43,282 nt of DNA. Source: Candidatus Nanopelagicales bacterium (GTDB lineage: Bacteria; Actinomycetota; Actinomycetes; S36-B12; CAIYMF01). Position 1 is the first letter of the stretch; the number at the start of each line of letters is the position of its first letter. Below are positions 19,945-29,682 of this stretch, in pieces. The notes beneath the pieces are model-generated. The model was not told the origin of the DNA, ran no database searches, and saw only the letters and a program-made list of their open reading frames with translations. The translations under genes were made by a program, and so were the position numbers. Where the stretch lies: NCBI GenBank assembly GCA_025351185.1, contig JANXWJ010000220.1, forward strand, positions 1-43,282, given 5' to 3'.

Positions 19945-20094
19945 GTCCTCACCGTAGCGGTGTGGACACCCGCGTCTTGTAGGACCATCCAATGTTGACC
20001 TCGTGATGTGGTGGGTTTCTCCCCTCTCAGCGCCAGATGCTTGTGTCTCCGGACAAGACAGGGATGATCTGCGCCACACCCTGTTGGAGGTCAC
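19945..20094. promoter_or_regulatory. Divergent pucR / permease promoter region
   Basis: This 150-nt interval must hold promoters for both strands. An imperfect palindrome, CTTGT (20040-20044) with ACAAG (20053-20057) around GTCTCCGG, is the clearest symmetric element. It lies 38-55 nt before the permease start, where an activator or repressor site would be expected. A TTGACC at about 19995 could be a -35 box, but no convincing -10 was seen. Assigning the palindrome to PucR is inference. Confidence 0.35.
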
Positions 20095-21591
20095 ATGTCC
20101 CACGAACCCCTGACGACGACCGCCGAGCACACGCTCAAGCGCGAGTTCTCGCTCTGGTCCTCGTTCGCGTTCGCCTTCGCCTTCATCTCCCCGATCGTGG
20201 CGTTGTACGGCATCTTCGGCCTAGCCATCGGCACGGCAGGGCCGACCTTCTGGTTCGGGTTCTTCATCGTCTTCGGCGGCCAGCTCCTCGTGGCCTTCGT
20301 CTTCGCCCAGCTGGTCTCGCGCTGGCCGCTCGAGGGGTCGATCTACCAGTGGTCCCGGCGGCTCATCGGCACGGGCTACGGCTGGTTCGCCGGTTGGGCG
20401 TACATGTGGACCCTGGTCATCGCCATGGCGACCGTCGCGCTCGGCGCCGCAGGCTTCCTCGCGAACATCTTCGGCCTCGACGCGCCGACAGCGACTCAGC
20501 GCGCCTGGATCGCGTTCGCGATCCTCCTGGGCGGCACCGGGCTCAACCTCGTCGGCCGCCACGCGTTGAAGGTCTTCATGACCGCGAGCATCATCGCCGA
20601 GGTGGTCGGCTCGTTGGGACTGGGCACCTGGTTGCTTCTCTTCCACCGCAACCAGCCGCTGAGCGTGCTCACCGACGGCCTCGGCTCGGGGGTGGGCGGT
20701 GACTATCTCTCGCTGTCCGGCCCGTTCCTCATCGCGGTCGCCTTCATCGGGTGGTCGTTCGTCGGCTTCGAGAGCGCCGGCGCCATCGCCGAGGAGGTGC
20801 ACGAGCCCCGCCGCAACCTGCCGAAGGCGATCCTGTTCTCGCTGTCGTTCATCGCCGTCGTCGTCATCTACTCCAGCCTGGCGATCATCCTTGCCATCCC
20901 CGACATGTCAGCGGTGACCTCGGCACCTGATGACCCCAACCACATAGCCGACCCGGTCTATTCGGCGCTGACGGCTGCGCTCGGCGACGGGATCGCCAAG
21001 CCCGTCGAGGTGCTGTTCGTCATCGGCTTCCTCGCCAGCTTCCTCGCGCTGCAGACGTCGGCATCGCGTGTCATCTGGGCCTATGCCCGAGACGGAGCCC
21101 TGCCCGCAGCACGTGCGCTCACCCGTCTCAGCGCCAAACAGAGGCAGCCCATCGTGGCCACGCTGGTCACGACCGTCGTCGGCGCGGGCCTCTTCCTGCT
21201 CAGCAACTTCTCGCCCAACATCTACCTGCTCATGGTCAACTTCACGACTGGCGGGTTCTTCCTCGCCTTCCTGTTCCCCCTCGTGGGTGCGCTCGTCGTC
21301 CAGCTCCGCGGCACGTGGCGGCCTGGACCCTTCACCCTGGGCCGAGGATCGCTGCTGGTGACCATCCTCGCCGTGGTGTGGGCCACGTTCGAGTTCCTCA
21401 ACATCTCCTGGCCCCGTGCGGTGAACGCAGAGCGCTTCCTCGACTGGTCCGTCTGGATCGCCGTCGCGGTGCTCGGAGCAGTCGGTGCCGTGATCTTCTT
21501 CGGCGTGAGATCTCGCATCGTCGCGACCGAGCTCATCGACGACGAAGAGCTGCAGGACGAGCTGGCCGACGGAAGCACCCTCACCGCATGA
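20095..21591 (+). CDS. APC-family amino-acid/amine permease
   Basis: A 498-residue integral membrane transporter with about 12 helices. The opening (LKREFSLWSSFAFAFAFISP) and the TM1 and TM6 patterns are those of the amino acid/polyamine/choline (APC) superfamily. FESAGAIAEEVHEPRRNLPKAI is the conserved TM6-loop element of that family. It would import an amino acid, polyamine, guanidino compound or related amine by proton symport. The ATG at 20095 has GGAGGTCAC directly upstream. It is the first gene of a tight five-gene run: its stop overlaps the next start by 4 nt (ATGA at 21588-21591). Together with the ureohydrolase downstream this suggests uptake of the pathway substrate. Confidence 0.88.
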   Translation: MSHEPLTTTAEHTLKREFSLWSSFAFAFAFISPIVALYGIFGLAIGTAGPTFWFGFFIVFGGQLLVAFVFAQLVSRWPLEGSIYQWSRRLIGTGYGWFAGWAYMWTLVIAMATVALGAAGFLANIFGLDAPTATQRAWIAFAILLGGTGLNLVGRHALKVFMTASIIAEVVGSLGLGTWLLLFHRNQPLSVLTDGLGSGVGGDYLSLSGPFLIAVAFIGWSFVGFESAGAIAEEVHEPRRNLPKAILFSLSFIAVVVIYSSLAIILAIPDMSAVTSAPDDPNHIADPVYSALTAALGDGIAKPVEVLFVIGFLASFLALQTSASRVIWAYARDGALPAARALTRLSAKQRQPIVATLVTTVVGAGLFLLSNFSPNIYLLMVNFTTGGFFLAFLFPLVGALVVQLRGTWRPGPFTLGRGSLLVTILAVVWATFEFLNISWPRAVNAERFLDWSVWIAVAVLGAVGAVIFFGVRSRIVATELIDDEELQDELADGSTLTA

Positions 21592-22310
21592 GGCCGCCCC
21601 CGGACCCGGTGGCCACTGCCCTCCCCCGAGCAGTGGTCACCGGATCGGCCAGTGGGATCGGCGCCGCCGTCGCGCGCGAGCTCACCAGTCGCGGCTATGC
21701 CGTGGCCGGCCTCGACCTGTCGGCGTCGCCTGACTGCGCCTGGTCGGCCCAGGTCGACGTCACGGACGCTGACGCGATGGCGGCCGCGATCCGTGACGCC
21801 GAGATCGCGCTGGGACCCATCGGCGCGGCGGTCTCGGTGGCTGGCTACTACGAGATGCTCCCCCTCGCCGAGATCACCACCGACCGGTGGAACCGCATGC
21901 TGCACGTACATCTCGGTGGGCTCGTGAACCTCTCGCGCGCGGTGCTGCCCGGGATGCTCAGCCGAGGCTCGGGGTCGATCGTCGCGATCACCAGCGAGCT
22001 CGCCATCGGCGGAGGTGGCGACGATGCGCACTACGCCGCCGCCAAGGGTGCGGTCATCGGAGTCGTACGCAGCCTCGCGGCCGAGGTCGCAGCAGAGGGG
22101 GTGCGGGTCAACGCGGTGGCACCCGGGCCGACCGACACACCGTTGTTGCCCGCCGACTCCCCCTGGCGGGCACCTGCATACCTCGCGACTCTCCCGCTCG
22201 GCCGTCTCGTGAGCCCGGAGGAGGTGGCGCTGTGCGTCGCCTACCTCGTCGACGAGGGTGCGTTCTGTGTCGGAGAGATCCTCAACGTCAACGCCGGGGC
22301 GGTGATCTGA
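21588..22310 (+). CDS. Short-chain dehydrogenase/reductase (SDR), first copy
   Basis: A 240-residue classical SDR. The NAD(P)-binding loop is TGSASGIG (residues 18-25), and the catalytic Ser136, Tyr149 and Lys153 lie in AITSELAI and HYAAAKG. PGPTDTP follows as in the family's substrate-loop region. The usual NNAG structural motif is replaced by SVAGYY. It would oxidise an alcohol to a carbonyl or the reverse; the coenzyme and substrate cannot be read with certainty. The start overlaps the permease stop, and its own stop abuts the next GTG with no gap, so translation is coupled. Its partner SDR is distantly related, not a recent duplicate. Confidence 0.88.
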   Translation: MRPPPDPVATALPRAVVTGSASGIGAAVARELTSRGYAVAGLDLSASPDCAWSAQVDVTDADAMAAAIRDAEIALGPIGAAVSVAGYYEMLPLAEITTDRWNRMLHVHLGGLVNLSRAVLPGMLSRGSGSIVAITSELAIGGGGDDAHYAAAKGAVIGVVRSLAAEVAAEGVRVNAVAPGPTDTPLLPADSPWRAPAYLATLPLGRLVSPEEVALCVAYLVDEGAFCVGEILNVNAGAVI

Positions 22311-23078
22311 GTGACGCGCAGCTCTCTGGCCGGACGCGTCGCCCTGGTGACCGGCGCCGCGCAGGGCATGGGTGCCTCGCACGCCCGGCGGCTCGCCGCA
22401 GACGGAGCCTCCGTCGTCGTCAACGACCGCACGGCCTCCCCCGAGCTCGACGCAGTGGCAGCCGAGGTCGGTGGCTTCGCCGTGGCAGCCGACATCAGCG
22501 ACCCCCTGGCGGTCGCCCGACTGGTCCGCGACATCAGGGCGCAGGCGGGGCGGCTCGACATCGTCGTGGCCAACCACGCCTACATGACGATGGGTCGGCT
22601 GCTCGAGCACGACCCCGACGACTGGTGGCGTGTGGTCGACACCAACTTGTCAGGCACGTTTCACCTGCTGCGCGAGGCCGTCCCCGTGATGCGAGAGACA
22701 GGTGGCGGACGGGTCGTGGTCATCGCGAGCGAATGGGGCGTCACCGGCTGGCCGGAGGCCACCGCGTACGCCGCGTCCAAGGCCGGCCTGATCTCGCTGG
22801 TGAAGACCCTCGGCCGCGAGCTCGCCCCGGAGGGGATCATCGTCAACGGTCTGGCGCCCGGTGTCACCGACACGCCTCAGCTGCTCGTCGACGCGCGGGC
22901 AGCCGGGGTGAGCCTCGCGGAGATCCACGAGCGCTACGCCGCCGACATCCCGGTCCGGCGCATCGGCAGCCCCGAGGAGCTGTCCGCGGCCGTCTCGCTG
23001 TTGTGCGACTTCCGGCTCAGCGCGATGGTGGGCCAGATCGTCCAGGTCAACGGCGGCACCACGCGAAGCCGGGTCTGA
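22311..23078 (+). CDS. Short-chain dehydrogenase/reductase (SDR), second copy
   Basis: A 255-residue classical SDR with TGAAQGMG (14-21) for coenzyme binding and catalytic Ser140, Tyr153 and Lys157 ([15 protein letters not shown]). The family's NNAG is replaced by ANHA, a milder change than in the upstream SDR. A C-terminal [11 protein letters not shown] closes the Rossmann fold as in 3-oxoacyl-ACP reductase-like members. The start is GTG at 22311, immediately after the preceding stop at 22308-22310. Two different SDRs in one operon suggest two oxidation steps on one substrate or two stereo-specific steps. The ureohydrolase begins 75 nt further on. Confidence 0.88.
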   Translation: MTRSSLAGRVALVTGAAQGMGASHARRLAADGASVVVNDRTASPELDAVAAEVGGFAVAADISDPLAVARLVRDIRAQAGRLDIVVANHAYMTMGRLLEHDPDDWWRVVDTNLSGTFHLLREAVPVMRETGGGRVVVIASEWGVTGWPEATAYAASKAGLISLVKTLGRELAPEGIIVNGLAPGVTDTPQLLVDARAAGVSLAEIHERYAADIPVRRIGSPEELSAAVSLLCDFRLSAMVGQIVQVNGGTTRSRV

Positions 23079-23152
23079 CCACACGACATCGGATCTGCAA
23101 GCAGACGAGTCCCGCTGTGCCACGGCGGACCACCACGAGGGAGCTGAGAACA

Positions 23153-24121
23153 GTGGTCGAGCACCACGTCCGTTACGACGACGGAACGGTCGGACAGGTC
23201 GACGGCATGCGCGTGCCTCGGTATGCGGGACTCACCACGTTCGCACGCCTGCCCCGGGCCGAGGACGTCGACTCCTTCGACGTCGCCGTGGTGGGGGTCC
23301 CGTTCGACTCGGGGGTCACCTACCGTCCCGGTGCACGGTTCGGCCCCTCAGCGATCCGTCAGGCCTCGCGCCTCCTGCGGCCGTACAACCCCGCACTCGA
23401 CGTGTCACCCTTCCAGCGCTCGCAGGTGGTCGACGCGGGCGACATCGCCTGCAACCCGTTCGACATCGCGCAGGGGCTCGACCAGATCCAGCAAGGGATC
23501 TCGGAGCTCGTGACGGGCGGACGTCGTGTGCTCTGCCTCGGGGGAGACCACACCATCGCCCTCCCCGTCCTTCGTGCGCTGCACGCGGAGCACGGCCCGT
23601 TGGCACTCGTCCACTTCGACGCACACCTCGACACCTGGGACACCTATTTCGACGCGCCCTACACTCACGGCACACCGTTCCGCCGGGCATCGGAAGAAGG
23701 ACTGATCGTCAAGGGTCGCTCGGCGCACGTCGGGATCCGCGGCTCGCTCTATGACCGCGAGGACCTCATCGACGACGAGCGACTCGGCTTCACGATCGTG
23801 CACTGCCGCGACTTCGACCGGCTGGGGGTGGCGGGGATCCTCGACCGCGTGATCGAACGCGTGCAGGACTCCCCCGTCTACGTCTCCATCGACATCGACG
23901 TGCTCGATCCGGCATTCGCCCCGGCGACCGGCACACCGGAGGCCGGTGGCATGACGAGCCGCGAGCTGCTGGGGGTCCTGCGAGGGATGCGCGACCTCGA
24001 CATCGTGGGCGCCGACATCGTCGAGGTGTCACCGGCGTACGACCACGCCGAGATCACCGCCGTGGCCGCTTCGAACCTCGCCTATGAGCTGGTCAGCATG
24101 ATGTCGGCGAGCGCGTCATGA
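23153..24121 (+). CDS. Ureohydrolase (agmatinase/guanidino-acid hydrolase family)
   Basis: A 322-residue binuclear metal hydrolase of the arginase superfamily, which removes urea from a guanidino group. All metal ligands are present: His133 in GGDHT, Asp156, His158 and Asp160 in DAHLD, and Asp247 and Asp249 in SIDIDVLDP. The stretch [12 protein letters not shown] matches agmatinases and guanidinobutyrases rather than arginases. The exact substrate (agmatine, guanidinobutyrate, guanidinopropionate or free guanidine) is not fixed by these motifs. The start is GTG at 23153, with GAGGGAG about 9 nt upstream. Its stop overlaps the deacetylase start (ATGA). With a permease and two dehydrogenases in the same operon, a catabolic role is more likely than polyamine synthesis. 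Confidence 0.9.
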   Translation: MVEHHVRYDDGTVGQVDGMRVPRYAGLTTFARLPRAEDVDSFDVAVVGVPFDSGVTYRPGARFGPSAIRQASRLLRPYNPALDVSPFQRSQVVDAGDIACNPFDIAQGLDQIQQGISELVTGGRRVLCLGGDHTIALPVLRALHAEHGPLALVHFDAHLDTWDTYFDAPYTHGTPFRRASEEGLIVKGRSAHVGIRGSLYDREDLIDDERLGFTIVHCRDFDRLGVAGILDRVIERVQDSPVYVSIDIDVLDPAFAPATGTPEAGGMTSRELLGVLRGMRDLDIVGADIVEVSPAYDHAEITAVAASNLAYELVSMMSASAS

Positions 24122-24996
24122 TGCGGCCCGCTGCTCCGGTGACCTGGCCGGCCGGTCACACAGCCGCCGCGGCCTTCACCTTCGACGTGGACGCCGAGTC
24201 GGCACTGCTGTGGGGCGCACCGCAGAACGCCGATCGGATGAGCGTGATGAGCCACCAGGCCTACGGCCCGCTGGTCGGCGTTCCTCGGCTGCTCGACCTC
24301 CTCGAACGGCATCGCATCCGATCGACCTTCTTCGTCCCCGGGTTCACCGCGCACCGATATCCCACCGTGGTGCGCGACATCGTCGCGGCGGGCCACGAGA
24401 TCGCGCACCACGGCTACCTCCACGAGCAGCCCACCGGTGTGAGCGCGGCCGAGGAGGCCGACAACCTCGACCGCGGCCTCGCCGCCCTCGAGGAGGTCGC
24501 GGGCATCCGCCCCACGGGCTACCGCGCGCCGATGTGGGACCTGTCGTGGCGCAGCCCGGGCCTGCTCGCCGACCGGGGCTTCCTCTACGACTCCAGCCTG
24601 ATGGACGCCGACGTGCCCTACGAGCTCGACGTGGACGGACGACGGTCGATCGTCGAGATCCCGATCCAGTGGGCGCTCGACGACTGGGAGCAGTACTGCT
24701 TCATCCCCGACGTCAGCGGCAGCGGACTCATCGAGACACCGGCCAAGGCCCGCGAGCTGTGGCAGGCGGAGTTCGACGCGTTGCGCGCCGTCGGTGGCTG
24801 CTGGGTGCTGACCAACCATCCGTTCCTGTCGGGCCGACCGTCGCGCGCGGCCGCTCTGGGTGAGCTCATGCAGCATGTGACCGACTGCGCCGACGTGTGG
24901 GTCGCCACGCTCGAGGAGATCGCGGCGCACACTCGAAGCCTGGCCCTTACCCCCCGCACGATCACTCGTCCGGAGCTCGACGATTCGAGCAGCTGA
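24118..24996 (+). CDS. NodB-type polysaccharide deacetylase / amidohydrolase
   Basis: A 292-residue NodB-homology enzyme. The first metal motif is FTFDVDAES (catalytic Asp23, metal Asp25), the second [11 protein letters not shown] (His98, His102), the third GYRAPMWD, and a late TNHPF gives another active-site His. The TFDVD form and the lack of a signal peptide place it with cytosolic members such as the HP0310 deacetylase and PuuE-type allantoinases, which act on small C-N bonds, rather than with secreted chitin or peptidoglycan deacetylases. In this operon a role in hydrolysing an amide or ring of the imported compound is likely; this is inference from context. It begins at the ATG at 24118, inside the ureohydrolase stop; a second ATG follows at 24121. 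Confidence 0.85.
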   Translation: MMRPAAPVTWPAGHTAAAAFTFDVDAESALLWGAPQNADRMSVMSHQAYGPLVGVPRLLDLLERHRIRSTFFVPGFTAHRYPTVVRDIVAAGHEIAHHGYLHEQPTGVSAAEEADNLDRGLAALEEVAGIRPTGYRAPMWDLSWRSPGLLADRGFLYDSSLMDADVPYELDVDGRRSIVEIPIQWALDDWEQYCFIPDVSGSGLIETPAKARELWQAEFDALRAVGGCWVLTNHPFLSGRPSRAAALGELMQHVTDCADVWVATLEEIAAHTRSLALTPRTITRPELDDSSS

Positions 24997-25023
24997 CGAT
25001 GGGCCGGACGGCTCTCGGGAACC

Positions 25024-25042
25024 GGGCGCTCTGACTGCGCCC
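25024..25042 (+). terminator. Short hairpin after the catabolic operon
   Basis: GGGCGC (25024-25029) pairs with GCGCCC (25037-25042) over a 7-nt loop, 28 nt after the deacetylase stop and before the Shine-Dalgarno of the next gene. There is no T run. It is a modest stem, so this is a weak call. Confidence 0.35.
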
Positions 25043-25127
25043 GCCAGCCGACCCCCGCGATCCTTCCCCTCCTGACGGAGTCCTGGGCAGGATGGCAGGG
25101 ACAGCAACCGAGAGGGAGTGCGTGGGC

Positions 25128-26138
25128 ATGGAATATCGCTACCTGGGCAGGTCGGGCATGAAGGTCAGCGAGGTGTGCCTCGGCGCCATGACGTTCGGTC
25201 GCGAGGCCGACGAGGCCACGAGCCACCGCATGCTCGACCGCTTCGCCGAGCTCGGCGGCACCTTCGTCGACACGGCTGACGTCTACGGCCCGGGCACGTC
25301 CGAGGAGGTCACCGGCCGGTGGCTGACCAGGCAGGACCGCGACCAGTGGGTCATCGCGACAAAGGTGCGCTTCCCCTCCGGGTCTGGTGTCAACGACGTC
25401 GGCCTGAGCCGCAAGCACATCCTCGCTTCGATCGACGCGAGCCTGCGGCGGCTGCACACCGACCACGTCGACCTCTATCAGATCCACTGCTGGGACCGCG
25501 GCACTCCGCTGGAGGAGACGCTCACGACGCTCGACACCCTCGTGACCTCCGGCAAGGTCCGCTACCTCGGTGCGAGCAACGTGACCGGGTGGCAGCTGCA
25601 GAAGATGATCGACGTGGCACGCCAGCTCGGGCTCGAGCGGATGCTCACCCTGCAGCCGCAGTACAACCTGCTGGCCCGCCCGACCGAGTGGGAGCTCATC
25701 GCGGTGTGCGAGGCCGAGGGCCTCGGCGTGATCCCGTGGGGACCGCTGCGTGGTGGCTGGCTCAGCGGGCGCTACACCCGCGAGATGAGCGGGCCGCCCG
25801 TCGGCTCGCGTGTCGAGACCGCGGCCGAGAAGGGCTGGAGCGAGACCTGGGATGCGTACGCCAACGAGCACACCTGGGGCATCCTCGACGTGCTGCGCGA
25901 CATCGCCAACGCCCACGGCTGCCCGATCGCGCAGGTGGCGATCCGCTGGGTGTCCCAGCGCCCGGGCGTGACCGCGCCGATCCTCGGGGCATCGACGTAC
26001 GACCAGCTCGAGGCCAACCTCGGCGCCGTCGGCTGGTCGCTCAACGACGAGGAGATGGACCGGCTCACGACCGTGAGCGAGATCCGCAGCCCGTATCCGT
26101 ACGACGACATGATCAGCAACGCCCAGCGCGACCGCTGA
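25128..26138 (+). CDS. Aldo/keto reductase
   Basis: A 336-residue NADPH-dependent oxidoreductase with a TIM-barrel fold. The catalytic tetrad is visible: Asp48 and Tyr53 (FVDTADVYG), Lys79 (IATKV) and His120 (YQIHCWD). The C-terminal coenzyme segment is [19 protein letters not shown]. The sequence fits the AKR group close to YhdN/Tas-type voltage-channel-beta-like reductases. The ATG at 25128 has GAGGGAG about 9 nt upstream; the in-frame ATG at 25092 lacks one. It lies 131 nt after the catabolic operon on the same strand, past a weak hairpin. It may belong to the same pathway or be independent. The substrate is unknown. Confidence 0.88.
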   Translation: MEYRYLGRSGMKVSEVCLGAMTFGREADEATSHRMLDRFAELGGTFVDTADVYGPGTSEEVTGRWLTRQDRDQWVIATKVRFPSGSGVNDVGLSRKHILASIDASLRRLHTDHVDLYQIHCWDRGTPLEETLTTLDTLVTSGKVRYLGASNVTGWQLQKMIDVARQLGLERMLTLQPQYNLLARPTEWELIAVCEAEGLGVIPWGPLRGGWLSGRYTREMSGPPVGSRVETAAEKGWSETWDAYANEHTWGILDVLRDIANAHGCPIAQVAIRWVSQRPGVTAPILGASTYDQLEANLGAVGWSLNDEEMDRLTTVSEIRSPYPYDDMISNAQRDR

Positions 26139-26411
26139 ACCACCGGGAAGGCTTCAGGCCTGGCGAGCACGGGCACGTGAGCGAGCGTGGACCACGCACC
26201 CGTCCGGTCTCGCGGCGACAGATCGCACCAGCCGACTGCGGTGTGAGGCCGTACACCGTGGCGGCTACCTGTCCGCATAGTAGACAAGGAACCTCGACAT
26301 TCCCTCGGGCGCTGCCGTGATCGCCCGTGACTGGCAAGTCGTGCGTTGCTCACGGTCAAGTGTTCACCCGGTTCGACCGACAGGAGAAAGACACGGGGAA
26401 CGGGGCAGCAC

Positions 26412-28607
26412 ATGACGTCTACGACGATGAGATCAGTCGACCAGCAGACCGACATCTTCGAGCAGACACTGGAGTTCCTCCAGGAGCACCAGCGCCTGCT
26501 CACCGACGTGATGCGAGATGTTGAACGACGTCGAGATCAGGGTCGCGCGGGCGCCGTCGGCGAAGATGCTGTCGCTCGCGAGGTCGAACGAGTCATCGTC
26601 GATCTCGGGCAGGCCGACTGGCGTGTTCTCGTCGACCGGAAGTGGCCTGGAAGCAGGGGCAACATCGACCTCATCCTTGTGGGCCCGCCCGGGGTGATCA
26701 TCCTCGATGCCAAGAACTGGCATGAGCCGCGCATTGAGGGCGGTCGTCTGTGGCGCGGCGATGAGCCGATGGACGACGAGGTCGACAAGGTCCGAGCGCA
26801 GAGCGACGCGATCATCGAGGCGCTCGCCGGATCGCCAGTTACCCCGAACCACAGCCTCGCACCTGCGACGGCCGTGCCGATGCTCGTCCTCGCTCGCAAG
26901 AAGGTGCCCGCCGTCCAGCTCGACGGTGTCACGATCATCGGCGAGCGCAACCTTCACACAGAGCTCGTACGCCTCCCCCGGCGTCTCGACAACGCAGGTG
27001 TCGCAGCCGTTGCGGACGCCCTCGATCTCGTCTGCCCACCGATGCTCCCCGGTGCGAGTGAGCGCGTCATCCCATCGCCTCGACACGCCAAACCGGTCGC
27101 GGCTCTGCAGTCAGATGCCTACGTCGCCGAGGCTCTCCTGGACACGGGAGAGATCTGGAGAGCCTTGGCCGATGCTGCGTGTGCCGCTCCGGTCGAGGCC
27201 TGGATGACCTGGCTCCATCCCACCCAGACCTCGCTCGCGACGAAGACCTACGCCGGACCCGCACGAGTGCGCGGAGTTGCCGGCAGCGGCAAGACAGTGG
27301 TGGCTCTGCACAGGGCTCGACACCTGTCACGAGACGCGCATGCGCGGGTGCTGGTGACCACCTACGTGAAGAACCTTCCCGCAGTGCAGAGGTCCCTCTT
27401 CGATCGACTCTCCCCCTCGACGGCCAGTCGCGTGGAGTTCACCAACCTGCACCGCTGGGCACGGAAGCTACTCTCGGCGCGCGGGATCCGCGTGGACCTT
27501 GGTGAGCCAGGACGCGACCACGGCTCCGCCCTCAGCCGGGCGTGGGCCTCCTCCGGCGTCGCGCGTGAGCTCGCCTCGACCGGGCAAGGCCGCACCTACT
27601 GGCGCGACGAGATCGCCTACGTGCTCAAGGGCCGCGCTCTCGCGTCCGTCGACGACTACCTCGAGCTCGTCCGTGTGGGCCGCAAGACCCCGCTGCGCGC
27701 CGAGCAGCGAGGTGCGGTCTGGCGCCTCTACGAGCGGTACGAGCAGCTCCTTGCCGAGGACGGCATCGTCGACTATGACGATGTGATCTCGCTTGCGCTG
27801 GCGTCGGTGCGCTCCGAGCCGCTGTCGACGCCGTTCACTGCCGTGATTGTCGACGAGGCGCAAGATCTGTCCTGCCAGGGAATGAGGCTCCTCCACGCGC
27901 TCGTCGGCGACAGCTCCGACGGACTGTTCATCGTCGGAGACGGACAGCAGGCTGTCTACCCCGGGGGCTTCACGCTCAAGGAGGCTGGGGTCTCAGTCCA
28001 CAGCCGTTCGACCGTGCTGACCCGCAACTACCGCAACGGCAGCGAGATCCTGCGCGCAGCACTCGAGATCGTCAGCGGCGACGACTTCGGCGACCTTGAC
28101 GTCGAGCGCGATGCGGGTGCCCGCGCCTACGAGACAGAGCGGCCCGGCGGTGTCGTCCGACGATTCCCCTCGGTGGATCGGCGAAGCCAACGCGACGAGC
28201 TGCTGGCGGACCTGCGCATCCAGATCGACTCGGGTGCTCGAGCCGGCGACATCGCCCTGCTCGTCGCAACGAAGGCGGCCGCCCGAACGTGGCGCGATGA
28301 CCTCGAGGTCAACGGAGTCCCAACGCAGGACCTCGAGACCTATGAAGGCGTCTCCAACAACAGCCTCAAGGTGGGCACCTATCGTCGGGCGAAGGGTCTG
28401 GAGTTCGCTCAGGTCTATGTCCCCGACATCGACCCGGCGATCACACGTCCCGAGGACCCCGAGGCCTCGGACACGGCCCGCGAGCGAAGCGAGCTCGAGC
28501 GCCGCTGTCTGTTCGTCGCTATGACCCGAGCCCGAGACCGTCTCTGGCTCGGGACCGTCGCGCGGGTGTGCGCGGCCGCACCCGACGTTGGACGACCCTC
28601 GTCGTAG
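26412..28607 (+). CDS. NERD-domain nuclease / UvrD-like SF1 helicase (long form)
   Basis: A 731-residue protein. Residues 50-104 are a NERD nuclease-related domain with the PD-(D/E)xK-like residues Asp86 (GNIDLILVG) and Asp99/Lys101 (VIILDAKNW). A superfamily 1 helicase follows: Walker A GVAGSGKT (288-295), Walker B IVDEAQD (about 479-485), TRNYRNGSEI, then GTYRRAKGLEF and FVAMTRARDRLWLG (motifs V and VI). NERD-helicases include the staphylococcal antiphage protein Nhi, so a defence role is plausible. The ATG at 26412 follows a purine-rich stretch without a strong Shine-Dalgarno; an ATG at 26427 is possible. It is convergent with the HNH gene, only 26 nt between stops. A second, shorter NERD-helicase lies beyond the HNH gene. 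Confidence 0.85.
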   Translation: MTSTTMRSVDQQTDIFEQTLEFLQEHQRLLTDVMRDVERRRDQGRAGAVGEDAVAREVERVIVDLGQADWRVLVDRKWPGSRGNIDLILVGPPGVIILDAKNWHEPRIEGGRLWRGDEPMDDEVDKVRAQSDAIIEALAGSPVTPNHSLAPATAVPMLVLARKKVPAVQLDGVTIIGERNLHTELVRLPRRLDNAGVAAVADALDLVCPPMLPGASERVIPSPRHAKPVAALQSDAYVAEALLDTGEIWRALADAACAAPVEAWMTWLHPTQTSLATKTYAGPARVRGVAGSGKTVVALHRARHLSRDAHARVLVTTYVKNLPAVQRSLFDRLSPSTASRVEFTNLHRWARKLLSARGIRVDLGEPGRDHGSALSRAWASSGVARELASTGQGRTYWRDEIAYVLKGRALASVDDYLELVRVGRKTPLRAEQRGAVWRLYERYEQLLAEDGIVDYDDVISLALASVRSEPLSTPFTAVIVDEAQDLSCQGMRLLHALVGDSSDGLFIVGDGQQAVYPGGFTLKEAGVSVHSRSTVLTRNYRNGSEILRAALEIVSGDDFGDLDVERDAGARAYETERPGGVVRRFPSVDRRSQRDELLADLRIQIDSGARAGDIALLVATKAAARTWRDDLEVNGVPTQDLETYEGVSNNSLKVGTYRRAKGLEFAQVYVPDIDPAITRPEDPEASDTARERSELERRCLFVAMTRARDRLWLGTVARVCAAAPDVGRPSS

Positions 28608-28633
28608 AGACGTGGCAATCGGCGCCGTAGCGG

Positions 28634-29566
28634 TCAGCCGGCGAGAAGCACGTGGTCTCTGTGATGCGCCAGGAAGTGCTGCTGGTCGCCGTTGAAGGCT
28701 CCGACATTGCGGGGCACGACGATCGACCACGCGGAGAGGACCTCTGCCTCCATGTCACCGCTGACCACCAGATCGCCATTGTCCTCAAAGGAGATGAAAC
28801 CACGATCGAAGAGGTGATCCACGTGCGGGGCAAGCAGGAGTCCGTTGCACCCGTGGAGCTTCTCCTCGTTCGAGGAGTCCTTCCACGGCTTGATATGACT
28901 GGCTCTGAGGTGATGCAGCTGCACGACGCCGGTCACCCGACACGAGTGCTCGTTGAGTCGGACGTTGTTCTTGAACAGACCCTGTCCGACCCGCGCGTTG
29001 ACGAGCTGGCGCTTCTCGGTCTCGGTGAGATCCACCTTGCCCATGAGGGCAGCGAGCTCACCCTCGACAACCGAAACTGGAGTGTCGAGCGTGAGCACGT
29101 CATCAGACGCCAGGGTGAACTGCGGGCCGACCAATGCCCGAATCGCGACCGCCAGTGGGGCGGTGAGCTCGGTCAGGTAGACCCCTTGGAGACCGTTGCC
29201 GTTCGGCAGCAGGGGCGAGTACTTCGTCGGCAGCAGGGGTGCGAGCTGATCCATGTGACTCTTCGGTCGCACGGGGTGCGCGAGCTCCTGGAACTCGACC
29301 TGCACCAGCCAGCCATAGTCGGACCAGTTGCCGCCCGCAGTCCCGAAGTTGGGCTTCACCGACGGCTCGGCTTCGTGCGTGGCGATTCCGACGGCCTTGA
29401 TGTAGGTGTCACAGAAGGAGAACACGAGGTCGCCGGGACGAACCTCGGTCATCGTGTCGTAGAAGTGGTTGCGTGCACCGTCTGCTCGCTTGACCGGCGA
29501 CCAGAGATAACCACCCGGCACCTCATGGCGATAGGTCTGGTTCTGGTTCACCCACCAGCAGCGCAT
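28634..29566 (-). CDS. HNH endonuclease with PUA/EVE-like N-terminus
   Basis: A 310-residue putative DNase. Residues 1-95 (MRCWWVNQNQTYRHEV, YDTMTEVRPGDLVFSFCD, IKAVGIA) look like the EVE/PUA-type fold, which in restriction enzymes often reads modified bases. Residues 209-262 form an HNH_2 domain, with CRVTGVVQLHHLRASHIKPW, then NGLLLAPHVDHLFDRGFISF. The architecture resembles type IV (modification-dependent) restriction endonucleases. The ATG at 29566 opens exactly at the conserved WWVNQN strand and has AGGGGTG upstream. It lies 116 nt downstream of the shorter NERD-helicase on the same strand and could be co-transcribed with it. The EVE assignment is by pattern and less certain than the HNH domain. 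Confidence 0.82.
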   Translation of the reverse strand: MRCWWVNQNQTYRHEVPGGYLWSPVKRADGARNHFYDTMTEVRPGDLVFSFCDTYIKAVGIATHEAEPSVKPNFGTAGGNWSDYGWLVQVEFQELAHPVRPKSHMDQLAPLLPTKYSPLLPNGNGLQGVYLTELTAPLAVAIRALVGPQFTLASDDVLTLDTPVSVVEGELAALMGKVDLTETEKRQLVNARVGQGLFKNNVRLNEHSCRVTGVVQLHHLRASHIKPWKDSSNEEKLHGCNGLLLAPHVDHLFDRGFISFEDNGDLVVSGDMEAEVLSAWSIVVPRNVGAFNGDQQHFLAHHRDHVLLAG

Positions 29567-29682
29567 GCTCACCCCTGCACTGAGCTTCGCAGGTCCGACG
29601 GGGGCGAACAAGGACCCGCGCACCGGTGTCCCGGGCTAGTGACGACTACCAGAGAGCGGCACGCACAACCGAAGATCACCGA

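Noticed and set aside
21222-22610. 462-codon minus-strand frame opposite the permease and SDR genes
   Set aside because: No recognisable domain, and it runs antisense to three well-supported genes.
26139-26411. Possible promoter or small gene before the long NERD-helicase
   Set aside because: No clear palindrome, promoter pair or small gene could be supported in these 273 nt.
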